This document shows positions 46,511-52,167 of a DNA stretch of 52,167 nucleotides, one piece after another. The position numbers were made by a program, and so were the translations under genes. Under the pieces are notes generated by a model. That model saw nothing but the letters and a program-made list of their open reading frames with translations. It searched no databases and was not told the DNA's origin. The DNA is from Lachnospiraceae bacterium (GTDB taxonomy: Bacteria; Bacillota; Clostridia; Lachnospirales; Lachnospiraceae): the NCBI GenBank assembly GCA_015057055.1, contig SVFE01000012.1, forward strand, positions 1 to 52,167, read 5' to 3'. Numbering within the stretch: the first letter of the stretch is position 1; every line of letters begins with the position of its first letter.

Positions 46511-47029
46511 TTACTGTTTTGCATCGAAGCGTTTCGTTCCGCTTCCCATAATGTTGCCGGTATTATATGCACCCTTGTTATAGTCTGCGGTTTCCGGTGC
46601 CCGGCGCATGGACTGCAACAAATTCATTTCAAACTCAACCATCTCCAAAGAGTTTTTCAAAAGTTCTCTGTTCTGGTCATTGACTTTTGCCATGTTGGCT
46701 AATGTTTCTTTCAACTTATCATGAACGGAAGTAAGTTTTTCTTTTTCCGAAGGGCGCGACGCCATCATCTGAATCAAATCCGCCAGTTTCAAATCCTCTG
46801 CTTTACGGTTGGTCACATTGGCGATATCCTCCATAATCTGCAGACGGGTCTTTTCCAATTTCTGGATTCTTCCCACAACTTCCTGTTCCCGGTCCGTAAT
46901 CCCCGCAAGTCCGTCCAAATCACCCTTGATAATAATCGGTGTTTTTTCCTGAGACAACGAAATCAGAGTACGGTATTCCGCCTCTTCCTTTTCCAACACA
47001 TCGATAATATTTTCCATTAAACTTGCCAC
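46511..47029 (-). CDS. flgN: Flagellar export chaperone FlgN (GTG start)
   Basis: FlgN, 172 residues, chaperone for FlgK and FlgL. The start is GTG 47029, 7 bases after AAGGAGG; the next ATG (codon 5) would be too far from the ribosome site. The protein is helical with LMENIIDVLEKEEAEYRTLI, LAGITDREQEVVGRIQKLEK and VNDQNRELLKNSLEMVEFEM. The C-terminal part is disordered (YNKGAYNTGNIMGSGTKRF). It lies between flgM and the first flgK, its usual position, with a terminator-like hairpin between flgM and flgN. Confidence 0.92.
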   Translation of the reverse strand: MASLMENIIDVLEKEEAEYRTLISLSQEKTPIIIKGDLDGLAGITDREQEVVGRIQKLEKTRLQIMEDIANVTNRKAEDLKLADLIQMMASRPSEKEKLTSVHDKLKETLANMAKVNDQNRELLKNSLEMVEFEMNLLQSMRRAPETADYNKGAYNTGNIMGSGTKRFDAKQ

Positions 47030-47075
47030 GAATAAACCTCCTTTAGTCCGTCCTTAACTGTCTGTTTTCGGACAG

Positions 47076-47112
47076 AAAAAATGGTGTTTGCAAAGTCTCC
47101 CTTACAAACACC
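47076..47112 (-). terminator. Terminator-like hairpin between flgM and flgN
   Basis: An 8-bp stem, GGTGTTTG (47083-47090) with CAAACACC (47105-47112), has a 14-nt loop and ATTTTTT on the minus strand. No promoter is visible between it and flgN, so it would only partly stop transcription and make flgM more abundant than the downstream genes. Confidence 0.6.
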
Positions 47113-47140
47113 ACGCTTACTGCTTATTTACCTTTGTGAT

Positions 47141-47422
47141 TTAAGCGAGTGTCTGTGCAAACTTTTCTATCATCTTATCCGCAAAATCTTCCCCGCTTAC
47201 ATTATAGGTACCGTTCGCCAGTTCTCTTTTCAGAGCTGCCACTTTATCTTCCCTAACGTCAGGAGAATTTGCAACTGCTGCCTTGGCAACCTGCATATCT
47301 CTTCCCGCACTGGAAATCTGAAGTTTATCTCTAAATGCAGCACCGTTGGATACTGATTTGTTTGCAGTAGGCTTCGAAGCATTATACAACTGTTGAATCT
47401 GTGAATATGCTTCAATTCTCAT
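47141..47422 (-). CDS. flgM: Anti-sigma-28 factor FlgM
   Basis: FlgM, 93 residues, binds and inhibits sigma-28 until the hook is complete and FlgM is exported. It starts MRIEAYSQIQQLYNASKPTA after AAGGAGG. The conserved sigma-binding C-terminal half has DKLQISSAGRDMQVAKAAVA and VREDKVAALKRELANGTYNV, ending in FADKMIEKFAQTLA. It is the first gene of flgM-flgN-flgK-flgK-flgL-fliW-csrA and has a consensus sigma-28 promoter (47471-47497), giving the usual negative loop. Confidence 0.95.
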   Translation of the reverse strand: MRIEAYSQIQQLYNASKPTANKSVSNGAAFRDKLQISSAGRDMQVAKAAVANSPDVREDKVAALKRELANGTYNVSGEDFADKMIEKFAQTLA

Positions 47423-47470
47423 AATAATGTCCTCCTTCCGTGGATTTTCAAAATTATTTTCTTGTAATAT

Positions 47471-47497
47471 TTATCGGCAGGGTTTCCCATAACTTTA
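47471..47497 (-). promoter_or_regulatory. Consensus sigma-28 promoter of the flgM operon
   Basis: On the minus strand TAAA (47494-47497), a 15-bp spacer and GCCGATAA (47471-47478) are a perfect sigma-28 consensus, about 50 bp before flgM. Confidence 0.93.
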
Positions 47498-47600
47498 GAG
47501 AAAAAATAATTTTTGTTTATTTTTTTCAATAAATTTTCTATAATCAAAAGAAAGTATAGGAAATTTGTATTAATACGCTATGATTTAATAACACTTAAAC

Positions 47601-47673
47601 GGGTGGATGTATGAAAATCCCACTGCGCTCATCGCTAATGTGGGATTTTCATATACCCACCGGTTTCGCCGGT
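47601..47673. other. Long structured hairpin upstream of CgeB-like copy C
   Basis: A 14-bp perfect stem, TATGAAAATCCCAC (47610-47623) with GTGGGATTTTCATA (47640-47653), encloses the 16-nt loop TGCGCTCATCGCTAAT. It is extended by GGGTGG (47601-47606) with CCCACC (47656-47661) across a small internal loop. A second hairpin ACCGG-TTTCG-CCGGT follows (47659-47673), overlapping its arm. The same loop, with one base changed, recurs at 48944-48959 after the gene. The rest of the 47498-47715 gap is AT-rich, with possible plus-strand -10 boxes at 47539-47544 (TATAAT) and 47579-47584 (TATGAT) lacking good -35s. Confidence 0.9.
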
Positions 47674-47715
47674 ATAACAAAATCTACAGACCAATAAGAA
47701 AGGGATTCCATCGCT

Positions 47716-48897
47716 ATGAAAATCTTATTTTATCGTTATGGCAGCATATGCGAGCCGGATATAATCGATAGTTTTAAGAAAATGGGAATCGAGGTTCTGG
47801 AAGAAACATCGCAAATAAGCAATAAGGAAATGCTTCCTTCCCAAACCGTTACGGACGTTTCTTCCATATTGAAGAAACACACGGTTTTATTTGTGTTTTC
47901 CGTAAACTTCTTTCCTGCAGTCTCCGATACCTGTGAGCTTTTCCGTGTCCCTTACGTCTCCTGGACCGTGGACAGCCCGGTAATGGAACTGTTTTCTCCG
48001 GCGCTTTCCAATAAATGCAACCGCACCTTTTTATTTGACCGGGCACAGTACGAATATTTTCGGCCAAAGAATCCGGAAGGCATTTTCTATTTGCCGCTGG
48101 CTACCAATACCGAGCGTTGGGACAGCGTCATCCGTAGTGCCTCCAATGCTACCCTCCGTCATTTTTCCGCCGACCTCTCTTTTATCGGCTCGTTATACGA
48201 AACCAAAAACCCCTATGCCAAAATTTCCGGATTAAGCGATTATACCAAAGGCTATATCGATGGCGTCATCGAAGCCCAGATGGGAATTTACGGTTACAAT
48301 TTTATCGAATCCATGTTGACTCCTGCCGTAATGGAAGAATTTTTCCAAAAAGTTCCGGACTTAACCTGCAGTCCTTACGCCGATACGCTTTCTCCCGGCT
48401 ATGTTATGGCCAATCATTTTATCGGCATGGAACTGGCCATGCGAGAACGTTACCGGCTTTTAGGGCTTTTGTCCGAACAGTTTGATGTATCCCTCTATAC
48501 CTTCAGCGATACCTCTTCCATTCCCAAAGTTCATGCTAAGGGCGGGGCAAAAACGCTGACGGAAATGCCCCTCATCTTCCATCAAAGCAAAATCAATCTG
48601 AATATGACCATCCGCCCCATCCAGACCGGTCTGTCACTTCGGGTCTATGACGTCTTGGGCTGCGGAGGATTTTTACTGACCAATTATCAGGCAGAGCTTC
48701 CGGAGTATTATGAGCCGGGCAAAGAAGTGGAAACCTTTTCTTCCCCGGAAGAGCTGGCGGATAAAGCTGATTTTTACCTGCGACGGGAGGATGAACGCAA
48801 AAAAATAGCACGGCTGGGCTACGAAAAAACCAAAGCCATGCATACGTACGACCATCGGATTGCGGAAATGATACGGATAATTCACGGAACGCTGTGA
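47716..48897 (+). CDS. CgeB-like glycosyltransferase, copy C
   Basis: A 393-residue protein, the same length as copy A. It begins MKILFYRYGSICEPDIIDSF. Landmarks are LFVFSVNFFPAVSDTCELF, YVSWTVDSPVMELFSPAL, FLFDRAQYEYFRPKNPEG and YLPLATNTERWDS. The C-terminal domain has KINLNMTIRPIQTGLSLRVY then DVLGCGGFLLTNYQAELPEYY. It is closest to copy A (shared FSxNFFP, TNYQ and HTYDHR/HTYRHR endings). It lies alone on the plus strand, next to the flgM operon and flanked by paired hairpins with a shared loop. The weak start context (no clear AGGAGG, GGGATT 12 bases upstream) suggests modest translation. Substrate unknown; flagellar or surface glycosylation inferred from place. Confidence 0.88.
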   Translation: MKILFYRYGSICEPDIIDSFKKMGIEVLEETSQISNKEMLPSQTVTDVSSILKKHTVLFVFSVNFFPAVSDTCELFRVPYVSWTVDSPVMELFSPALSNKCNRTFLFDRAQYEYFRPKNPEGIFYLPLATNTERWDSVIRSASNATLRHFSADLSFIGSLYETKNPYAKISGLSDYTKGYIDGVIEAQMGIYGYNFIESMLTPAVMEEFFQKVPDLTCSPYADTLSPGYVMANHFIGMELAMRERYRLLGLLSEQFDVSLYTFSDTSSIPKVHAKGGAKTLTEMPLIFHQSKINLNMTIRPIQTGLSLRVYDVLGCGGFLLTNYQAELPEYYEPGKEVETFSSPEELADKADFYLRREDERKKIARLGYEKTKAMHTYDHRIAEMIRIIHGTL

Positions 48898-48926
48898 CGG
48901 CGTCTAAAAAAAAGAAACAAAATAGA

Positions 48927-48980
48927 AACCACGGAATTTCCACTGCGCTCATCACTAATGTGAAAATTCCATGGTTTTTT
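48927..48980. terminator. Bidirectional hairpin terminator sharing the 16-nt loop of 47624-47639
   Basis: A 17-bp stem, 48927-48943 with 48960-48976, encloses the loop TGCGCTCATCACTAAT. The two mismatches seen on the plus strand become G-U pairs on the minus strand. T-rich tracts follow on both strands (GGTTTTTTGTTTTTT on plus, TTTCTTTTTTTT on minus). It ends the convergent CgeB-like copy C and DUF6492-type genes. Confidence 0.85.
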
Positions 48981-48996
48981 GTTTTTTCTACTACCA

Positions 48997-49938
48997 TCAC
49001 AAGTCCTCACGGTACCCTTCCGTCATCTCTTCCTGTACAATGGCAAGAATCTGCGCTGCAGATAATTTCGCCTGATATTCTTTGTTCTGGAAAAACTCTG
49101 CACCGGGTTCCACGGTATGTCCCTTTTCAAAAGAAATCGCCGAAAAATCTTTTCCCAGCCACATAATGTCACTTTCCGTTATGGTATTGGGGTCAAAATA
49201 CTGACCCGCATTACGAAAGGACATCCATTTGCGAAGCCGGTAGCTTTCCGGATATTTTTTTACCACAAAGGTTCCGAAGGTTTCAAATTCACTAAAGGAT
49301 GCTTCATTGAGCCTCGGATTCCCGATGCCGCGTAAAATCCGTTCATAAAACGAGGTCCCTAAAAGCGCCGGATTCTCTGTCAGCACCTGCAACATCTCTC
49401 GCATATACTCACTCTTAATCAGCATGTGTTCGGAAATAAAAGAGGTTTGAATACATTTATCCATCCCGGAAAAGAGTGCTCTCATGGAAATGAAATAAGG
49501 CTCATAATATTCCGTCTTCGTATCAAAGTATGCAACGCCGTCCGGAGCCTGCATGGCAATCGGACGCACGGGAATGGTATCGCCGTCCCACACCAGGTAG
49601 TACTCGTCCTTCGTATGAAGCGCATAACTCATTTTCAAAAACTGCTGGTAATACCATCCTACAAATCCGCGGGCAACCTCGGCCCTCGGGAAAATGTCCC
49701 GGATAATATCCCGCACAGCATCAAAAGGCACCAGGGAGTCTTCATCCAACCACCCTGCTGCCTCCTTCGAAATTCCGAATTTTTCTCTCCATGCATCCAC
49801 TAAGGGCTCCAATTCCTTGGAGCCCACAAACCACAAACGCTTTACCGGAAGGTATTTCAGCATATAGGGATACAAATGACACAGCCTGGTAAAATCCTTC
49901 GGCGTAATCAAAATCAATGTATTATACTGCTTCGACAT
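48997..49938 (-). CDS. DUF6492-type putative glycosyltransferase
   Basis: A 313-residue cytoplasmic protein. The start is ATG 49938 (MSKQYNTLILITPKDFTRLC), 7 bases after AAGGAA; an in-frame TTG at 49962 lacks a ribosome site. It shows ILITPKDFTRLCHLYPYMLK and FVGWYYQQFLKMSYALHTKD, then YYLVWDGDTIPVRPIAM, where the DGD resembles a GT-A metal site, and YFDTKTEYYEPYFIS. This pattern belongs, from memory, to DUF6492 proteins found in glycan clusters; the activity is not proven. It follows mscL by 24 bp and probably shares its transcript, which looks accidental functionally. It ends at a bidirectional hairpin terminator. Confidence 0.72.
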   Translation of the reverse strand: MSKQYNTLILITPKDFTRLCHLYPYMLKYLPVKRLWFVGSKELEPLVDAWREKFGISKEAAGWLDEDSLVPFDAVRDIIRDIFPRAEVARGFVGWYYQQFLKMSYALHTKDEYYLVWDGDTIPVRPIAMQAPDGVAYFDTKTEYYEPYFISMRALFSGMDKCIQTSFISEHMLIKSEYMREMLQVLTENPALLGTSFYERILRGIGNPRLNEASFSEFETFGTFVVKKYPESYRLRKWMSFRNAGQYFDPNTITESDIMWLGKDFSAISFEKGHTVEPGAEFFQNKEYQAKLSAAQILAIVQEEMTEGYREDL

Positions 49939-49962
49939 ATCCCATTCCTTTTTTGGTTTCAA

Positions 49963-50388
49963 CTATTTTTCTTCTGCCGTATCTTCCAACATGGATGTAC
50001 AATGTCCGCAACGGGTAGCATCCAAAGGAATCTCGCTCTTGCAATAAGGGCATTTCTTTGTGGTAGGCTTTGCCTCTTCTTTCTTTTTGAACGCATTTGA
50101 TGCTGTATTGATTGATTTAATCAGCAAAAACACGATAAATGCCATTAAAGCAAAGTTGATTACTGCGGTGATGAAGTTTCCGTAATATAGAACAACGTCC
50201 TCACGAATGGTCCAACTGTACTGATTGAAATTCATTCCGCCAAACAGTCCCAAAAGCGGTGTAATAATATCATTTACCAAAGAGGTTACAATGGACGTAA
50301 AAGCACCGCCGATGATGATACCGACCGCCATATCCATTACGTTTCCTCGGCTGATAAACTTCTTAAATTCTTCAAAAAATTTTTTCAT
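49963..50388 (-). CDS. mscL: Large-conductance mechanosensitive channel MscL with C-terminal zinc ribbon
   Basis: MscL, 141 residues, a homopentameric tension-gated channel of the inner membrane. It begins MKKFFEEFKKFISRGNVMDM with the first transmembrane helix AVGIIIGGAFTSIVTSLVND and the second NFITAVINFALMAFIVFLLI. The last 30 residues have CPYCKSEIPLDATRCGHC, a four-cysteine zinc ribbon in place of the usual charged helix. MscL normally protects against osmotic down-shock. GGAGG precedes the ATG, and a promoter lies at 50424-50452. The zinc-ribbon extension is known, to my memory, in several Clostridia MscL. Confidence 0.96.
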   Translation of the reverse strand: MKKFFEEFKKFISRGNVMDMAVGIIIGGAFTSIVTSLVNDIITPLLGLFGGMNFNQYSWTIREDVVLYYGNFITAVINFALMAFIVFLLIKSINTASNAFKKKEEAKPTTKKCPYCKSEIPLDATRCGHCTSMLEDTAEEK

Positions 50389-50423
50389 TGGTATTCCTCC
50401 GGATTCTATAATTTTCTCTGTTT

Positions 50424-50452
50424 ATTATAGCTTGTCACAAGATATTGCGCAA
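50424..50452 (-). promoter_or_regulatory. Predicted promoter of mscL
   Basis: TTGCGC (50447-50452), 17-bp spacer and TATAAT (50424-50429) on the minus strand, about 36 bp before mscL. Confidence 0.7.
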
Positions 50453-50480
50453 TTAATTTTGTCTCGGTTTCCCCGTCTTT

Positions 50481-52094
50481 TTACATTCCCACAACAAATC
50501 CGTTGGCATCAATCAGGAAAACCTGTTCCCCGATGGTTACGGTGGTGTTAATCAACATATAGCCGCCATTAGCCGGATCAAAGAAGAAGGTATTGCCGCC
50601 GATTTCTACAAAGCCTACGACCAAATGGCCATCCGTGGGATCGCAGTATTTAATTCCGCCGGCATCCGCGTATACCCCTTTGAATAACGTTCCGTCCGGA
50701 TTGAAATAATACATGTTTTCACCTACGGCAACCCAACCCGTCTGCATTTTTCCGGTGGCAAGGTCGAAGAACCAGGTGTTGCCGCCGGCGCTCAGCCAGC
50801 CGCGGTGCATATTTCCGTTCTCCGGATCCAGATAGTAAATGCCGTCCGGAAGGGCAAGCCAACCGTAGTACATCTGGCCGCCTTCATTCATATAAAACGT
50901 ACCTTCATTTAAATTCAACCAACCGGTCTGCAAGGTTCCGTCGATACTAAAGTAATATTTGAAGCCGTCAATTTCACGGAAGCCGACTACCATGTGCCCC
51001 ATCTCGTCAAAGAAGTACATCTTTCCGTTTTCCGCATACCAGCCTTTCATCATGTGACCGTCGAGTTCGGAAAAATAGTACGTTCCTTCCGGCGTGATAT
51101 GCCAGCCGGTAAACATCTTTCCTTCCGCGTCAAAGAGATAATGCTGTCCCTCGATTTCAAAAAGTCCGGACTTACGGATTCCGTCGGTTCCAAAATAGTA
51201 AATGGCGTCCCCTACCGGTCTTAATCCGGTACTCATCACGCCGTCCTCGCCAAGATAATAAATCGCGCCGCCAAGGTCAATCCAACCGGTACGCATTACG
51301 CCGGTTACGTCGCAGTAATATCTGGCACCGTTGTAATCAATCCAGCCACGCTGCCAGCGATAGTTAAGGTAAAAATAGGTGTTGCCGCCACGCTGTGAAA
51401 AGCCGTTGGCAACGATAAAAGAATAATCCCGGTACTGATAATTCATATCTACCGCTCCGGCAATGCCCGGAATACTTCCGGTGCAACTATACTGCCAAAA
51501 CGACGGCACGCCCGGATATTCACACTCCGCCGCATATTGTGCCACCCATACGTCGTATGCCACCGGTGCAATTCGGTTTTGGAACCAATATTTGCTGGCA
51601 TATACCATGGGATAATATCCTGCATTTTCCACCGTAGCGCAGAAGGCATTGGCAATAGCCGCTAACTGCTCCGGTGAAAGATGTTTCTGACTGGAGTCCT
51701 CGATGTCAATGGCAACCGGGAACGTTACGGTATAATTCTGCAAAATTCCGATCACCGCATTGGCCTCCGCCACCGCTTCTTCCACCGTCGTTGCATAGGA
51801 ATACACATACACACCGGTACGGATTCCTACCGCATTGGCTCCGGTAATATTTCTTGCAAAATACGGATCCACGCCGCTGTATGAGCTGTATGCTTTGATA
51901 AAAGCAAACGTTACTCCGCTGTTTCTTACCGCATTCCAATCCACGTTGCCCTGGTATTTTGACACGTCAATTCCCACGGCCCCTGCCTGCCCCGGCGTTA
52001 CCGCCTTTGCATTCATCGGAAGCAGTGGCATGAGAAGCGCCGCGCATAACACGATGGTTAAAATCCGCATCATGATTCGTTGTTGTTTTTTCAT
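50481..52094 (-). CDS. Secreted GH25 lysozyme with choline-binding-type repeats
   Basis: A 537-residue exported protein. The signal peptide runs to about residue 31 (MMRILTIVLCAALLMPLLPM, then NAKA-V). The GH25 domain (about 38-225) has GIDVSKYQGNVDWNAV, FAFIKAYS, VYVYSYATTVEEAVAEA and the catalytic-acid region FPVAIDIEDSSQ, then YDVWVAQYAAECEYPGV. From about 235 to the end there are about a dozen 20-25-residue cell-wall-binding repeats of the TGWxxxxGxxYYF type (YYLGEDGVMSTGLRP, YYFSELDGHMMKGWYAENG). These muramidases cut peptidoglycan; the repeats bind choline or other wall polymers. It probably acts in wall turnover. A phage endolysin is unlikely, given the signal peptide and the lack of phage genes. 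Confidence 0.95.
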   Translation of the reverse strand: MKKQQRIMMRILTIVLCAALLMPLLPMNAKAVTPGQAGAVGIDVSKYQGNVDWNAVRNSGVTFAFIKAYSSYSGVDPYFARNITGANAVGIRTGVYVYSYATTVEEAVAEANAVIGILQNYTVTFPVAIDIEDSSQKHLSPEQLAAIANAFCATVENAGYYPMVYASKYWFQNRIAPVAYDVWVAQYAAECEYPGVPSFWQYSCTGSIPGIAGAVDMNYQYRDYSFIVANGFSQRGGNTYFYLNYRWQRGWIDYNGARYYCDVTGVMRTGWIDLGGAIYYLGEDGVMSTGLRPVGDAIYYFGTDGIRKSGLFEIEGQHYLFDAEGKMFTGWHITPEGTYYFSELDGHMMKGWYAENGKMYFFDEMGHMVVGFREIDGFKYYFSIDGTLQTGWLNLNEGTFYMNEGGQMYYGWLALPDGIYYLDPENGNMHRGWLSAGGNTWFFDLATGKMQTGWVAVGENMYYFNPDGTLFKGVYADAGGIKYCDPTDGHLVVGFVEIGGNTFFFDPANGGYMLINTTVTIGEQVFLIDANGFVVGM

Positions 52095-52143
52095 TCGTTT
52101 TCCTTCCTTTTACATTTATGTATTATTTATTTTGTCTGTATCG

Positions 52144-52149
52144 ATTATA
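52144..52149 (-). promoter_or_regulatory. Predicted -10 box of the GH25 lysozyme gene
   Basis: TATAAT on the minus strand about 50 bp before the start; the matching -35 would lie at or beyond the window edge. Confidence 0.5.
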
Positions 52150-52167
52150 GCATAAAGGGAGGGTGTC

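Noticed and set aside
47601-48980. Insertion sequence or retron around the CgeB-like gene
   Set aside because: There is no transposase or reverse transcriptase, no target-site duplication seen, and the two hairpins share only the loop.
50481-52094. Prophage endolysin
   Set aside because: It has a signal peptide and long cell-wall-binding repeats, and no phage structural, holin or integrase gene is nearby.

Overview
The window reads as chromosomal DNA of a motile, Gram-positive anaerobe of the class Clostridia, most likely a Lachnospiraceae member. This rests on the rpmG-secE-nusG-rplKA-rplJL-rpoBC-rpsLG-fusA-tuf order, AGGAGG ribosome sites, an L10 leader with an attenuator, CsrA/FliW control of flagellin, sigma-28 promoters of the TAAA-N15/16-GCCGATA type, tandem flgK genes, and a GH25 lysozyme with choline-binding-type repeats. 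No tRNA, rRNA, transposase, phage gene or CRISPR array was recognised.

Layout. (a) 1-2867: a small minus-strand operon (WYL regulator, MmcQ/YjbR protein, GyrI-like protein cut by the window edge), preceded by a PD-(D/E)XK-nuclease-like gene that starts at TTG. (b) 2882-3481: ten tandem 62-bp units, each a TTTACCTA...TAGGTAAA inverted repeat, ending immediately upstream of the nuclease-like gene's Shine-Dalgarno. This is the least explained structure in the window. (c) 3671-21518: the core transcription/translation cluster on the minus strand, with five well-formed vegetative promoters, intrinsic terminators, an L10 attenuator leader and an L1 operator that mimics 23S rRNA. A CapA-family gene is embedded between rplA and rplJ.

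(d) 21730-35407: a FliD-like paralogue, a small orphan gene with a near-perfect sigma-28 promoter, and a run of glycosyltransferases on both strands. These are three GT2 enzymes, an O-antigen-ligase-like membrane protein, a StrF-like GT, a 940-residue GT2-TPR-GT2-CgeB fusion and two CgeB-like GTs. (e) 35469-47497: late flagellar genes on the minus strand: two flagellins, a FliT-like chaperone, fliS, fliD, flaG, csrA, fliW, flgL, two flgK, flgN and flgM, read from sigma-28-type promoters. (f) 47601-49938: another CgeB-like GT flanked by two hairpins that share a 16-nt loop, then a DUF6492-type GT. (g) 49963-52167: mscL and a secreted GH25 lysozyme.

How the parts work together. FlgM restrains sigma-28, and sigma-28 promoters drive flgM-csrA, flaG-fliS, both flagellins and the orphan at 23122. 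FliW, released when flagellin is exported, would relieve CsrA bound at GGA hairpins in the flagellin leaders. The many GTs packed around the flagellins suggest a flagellin-glycosylation island. That link is inference from position only.
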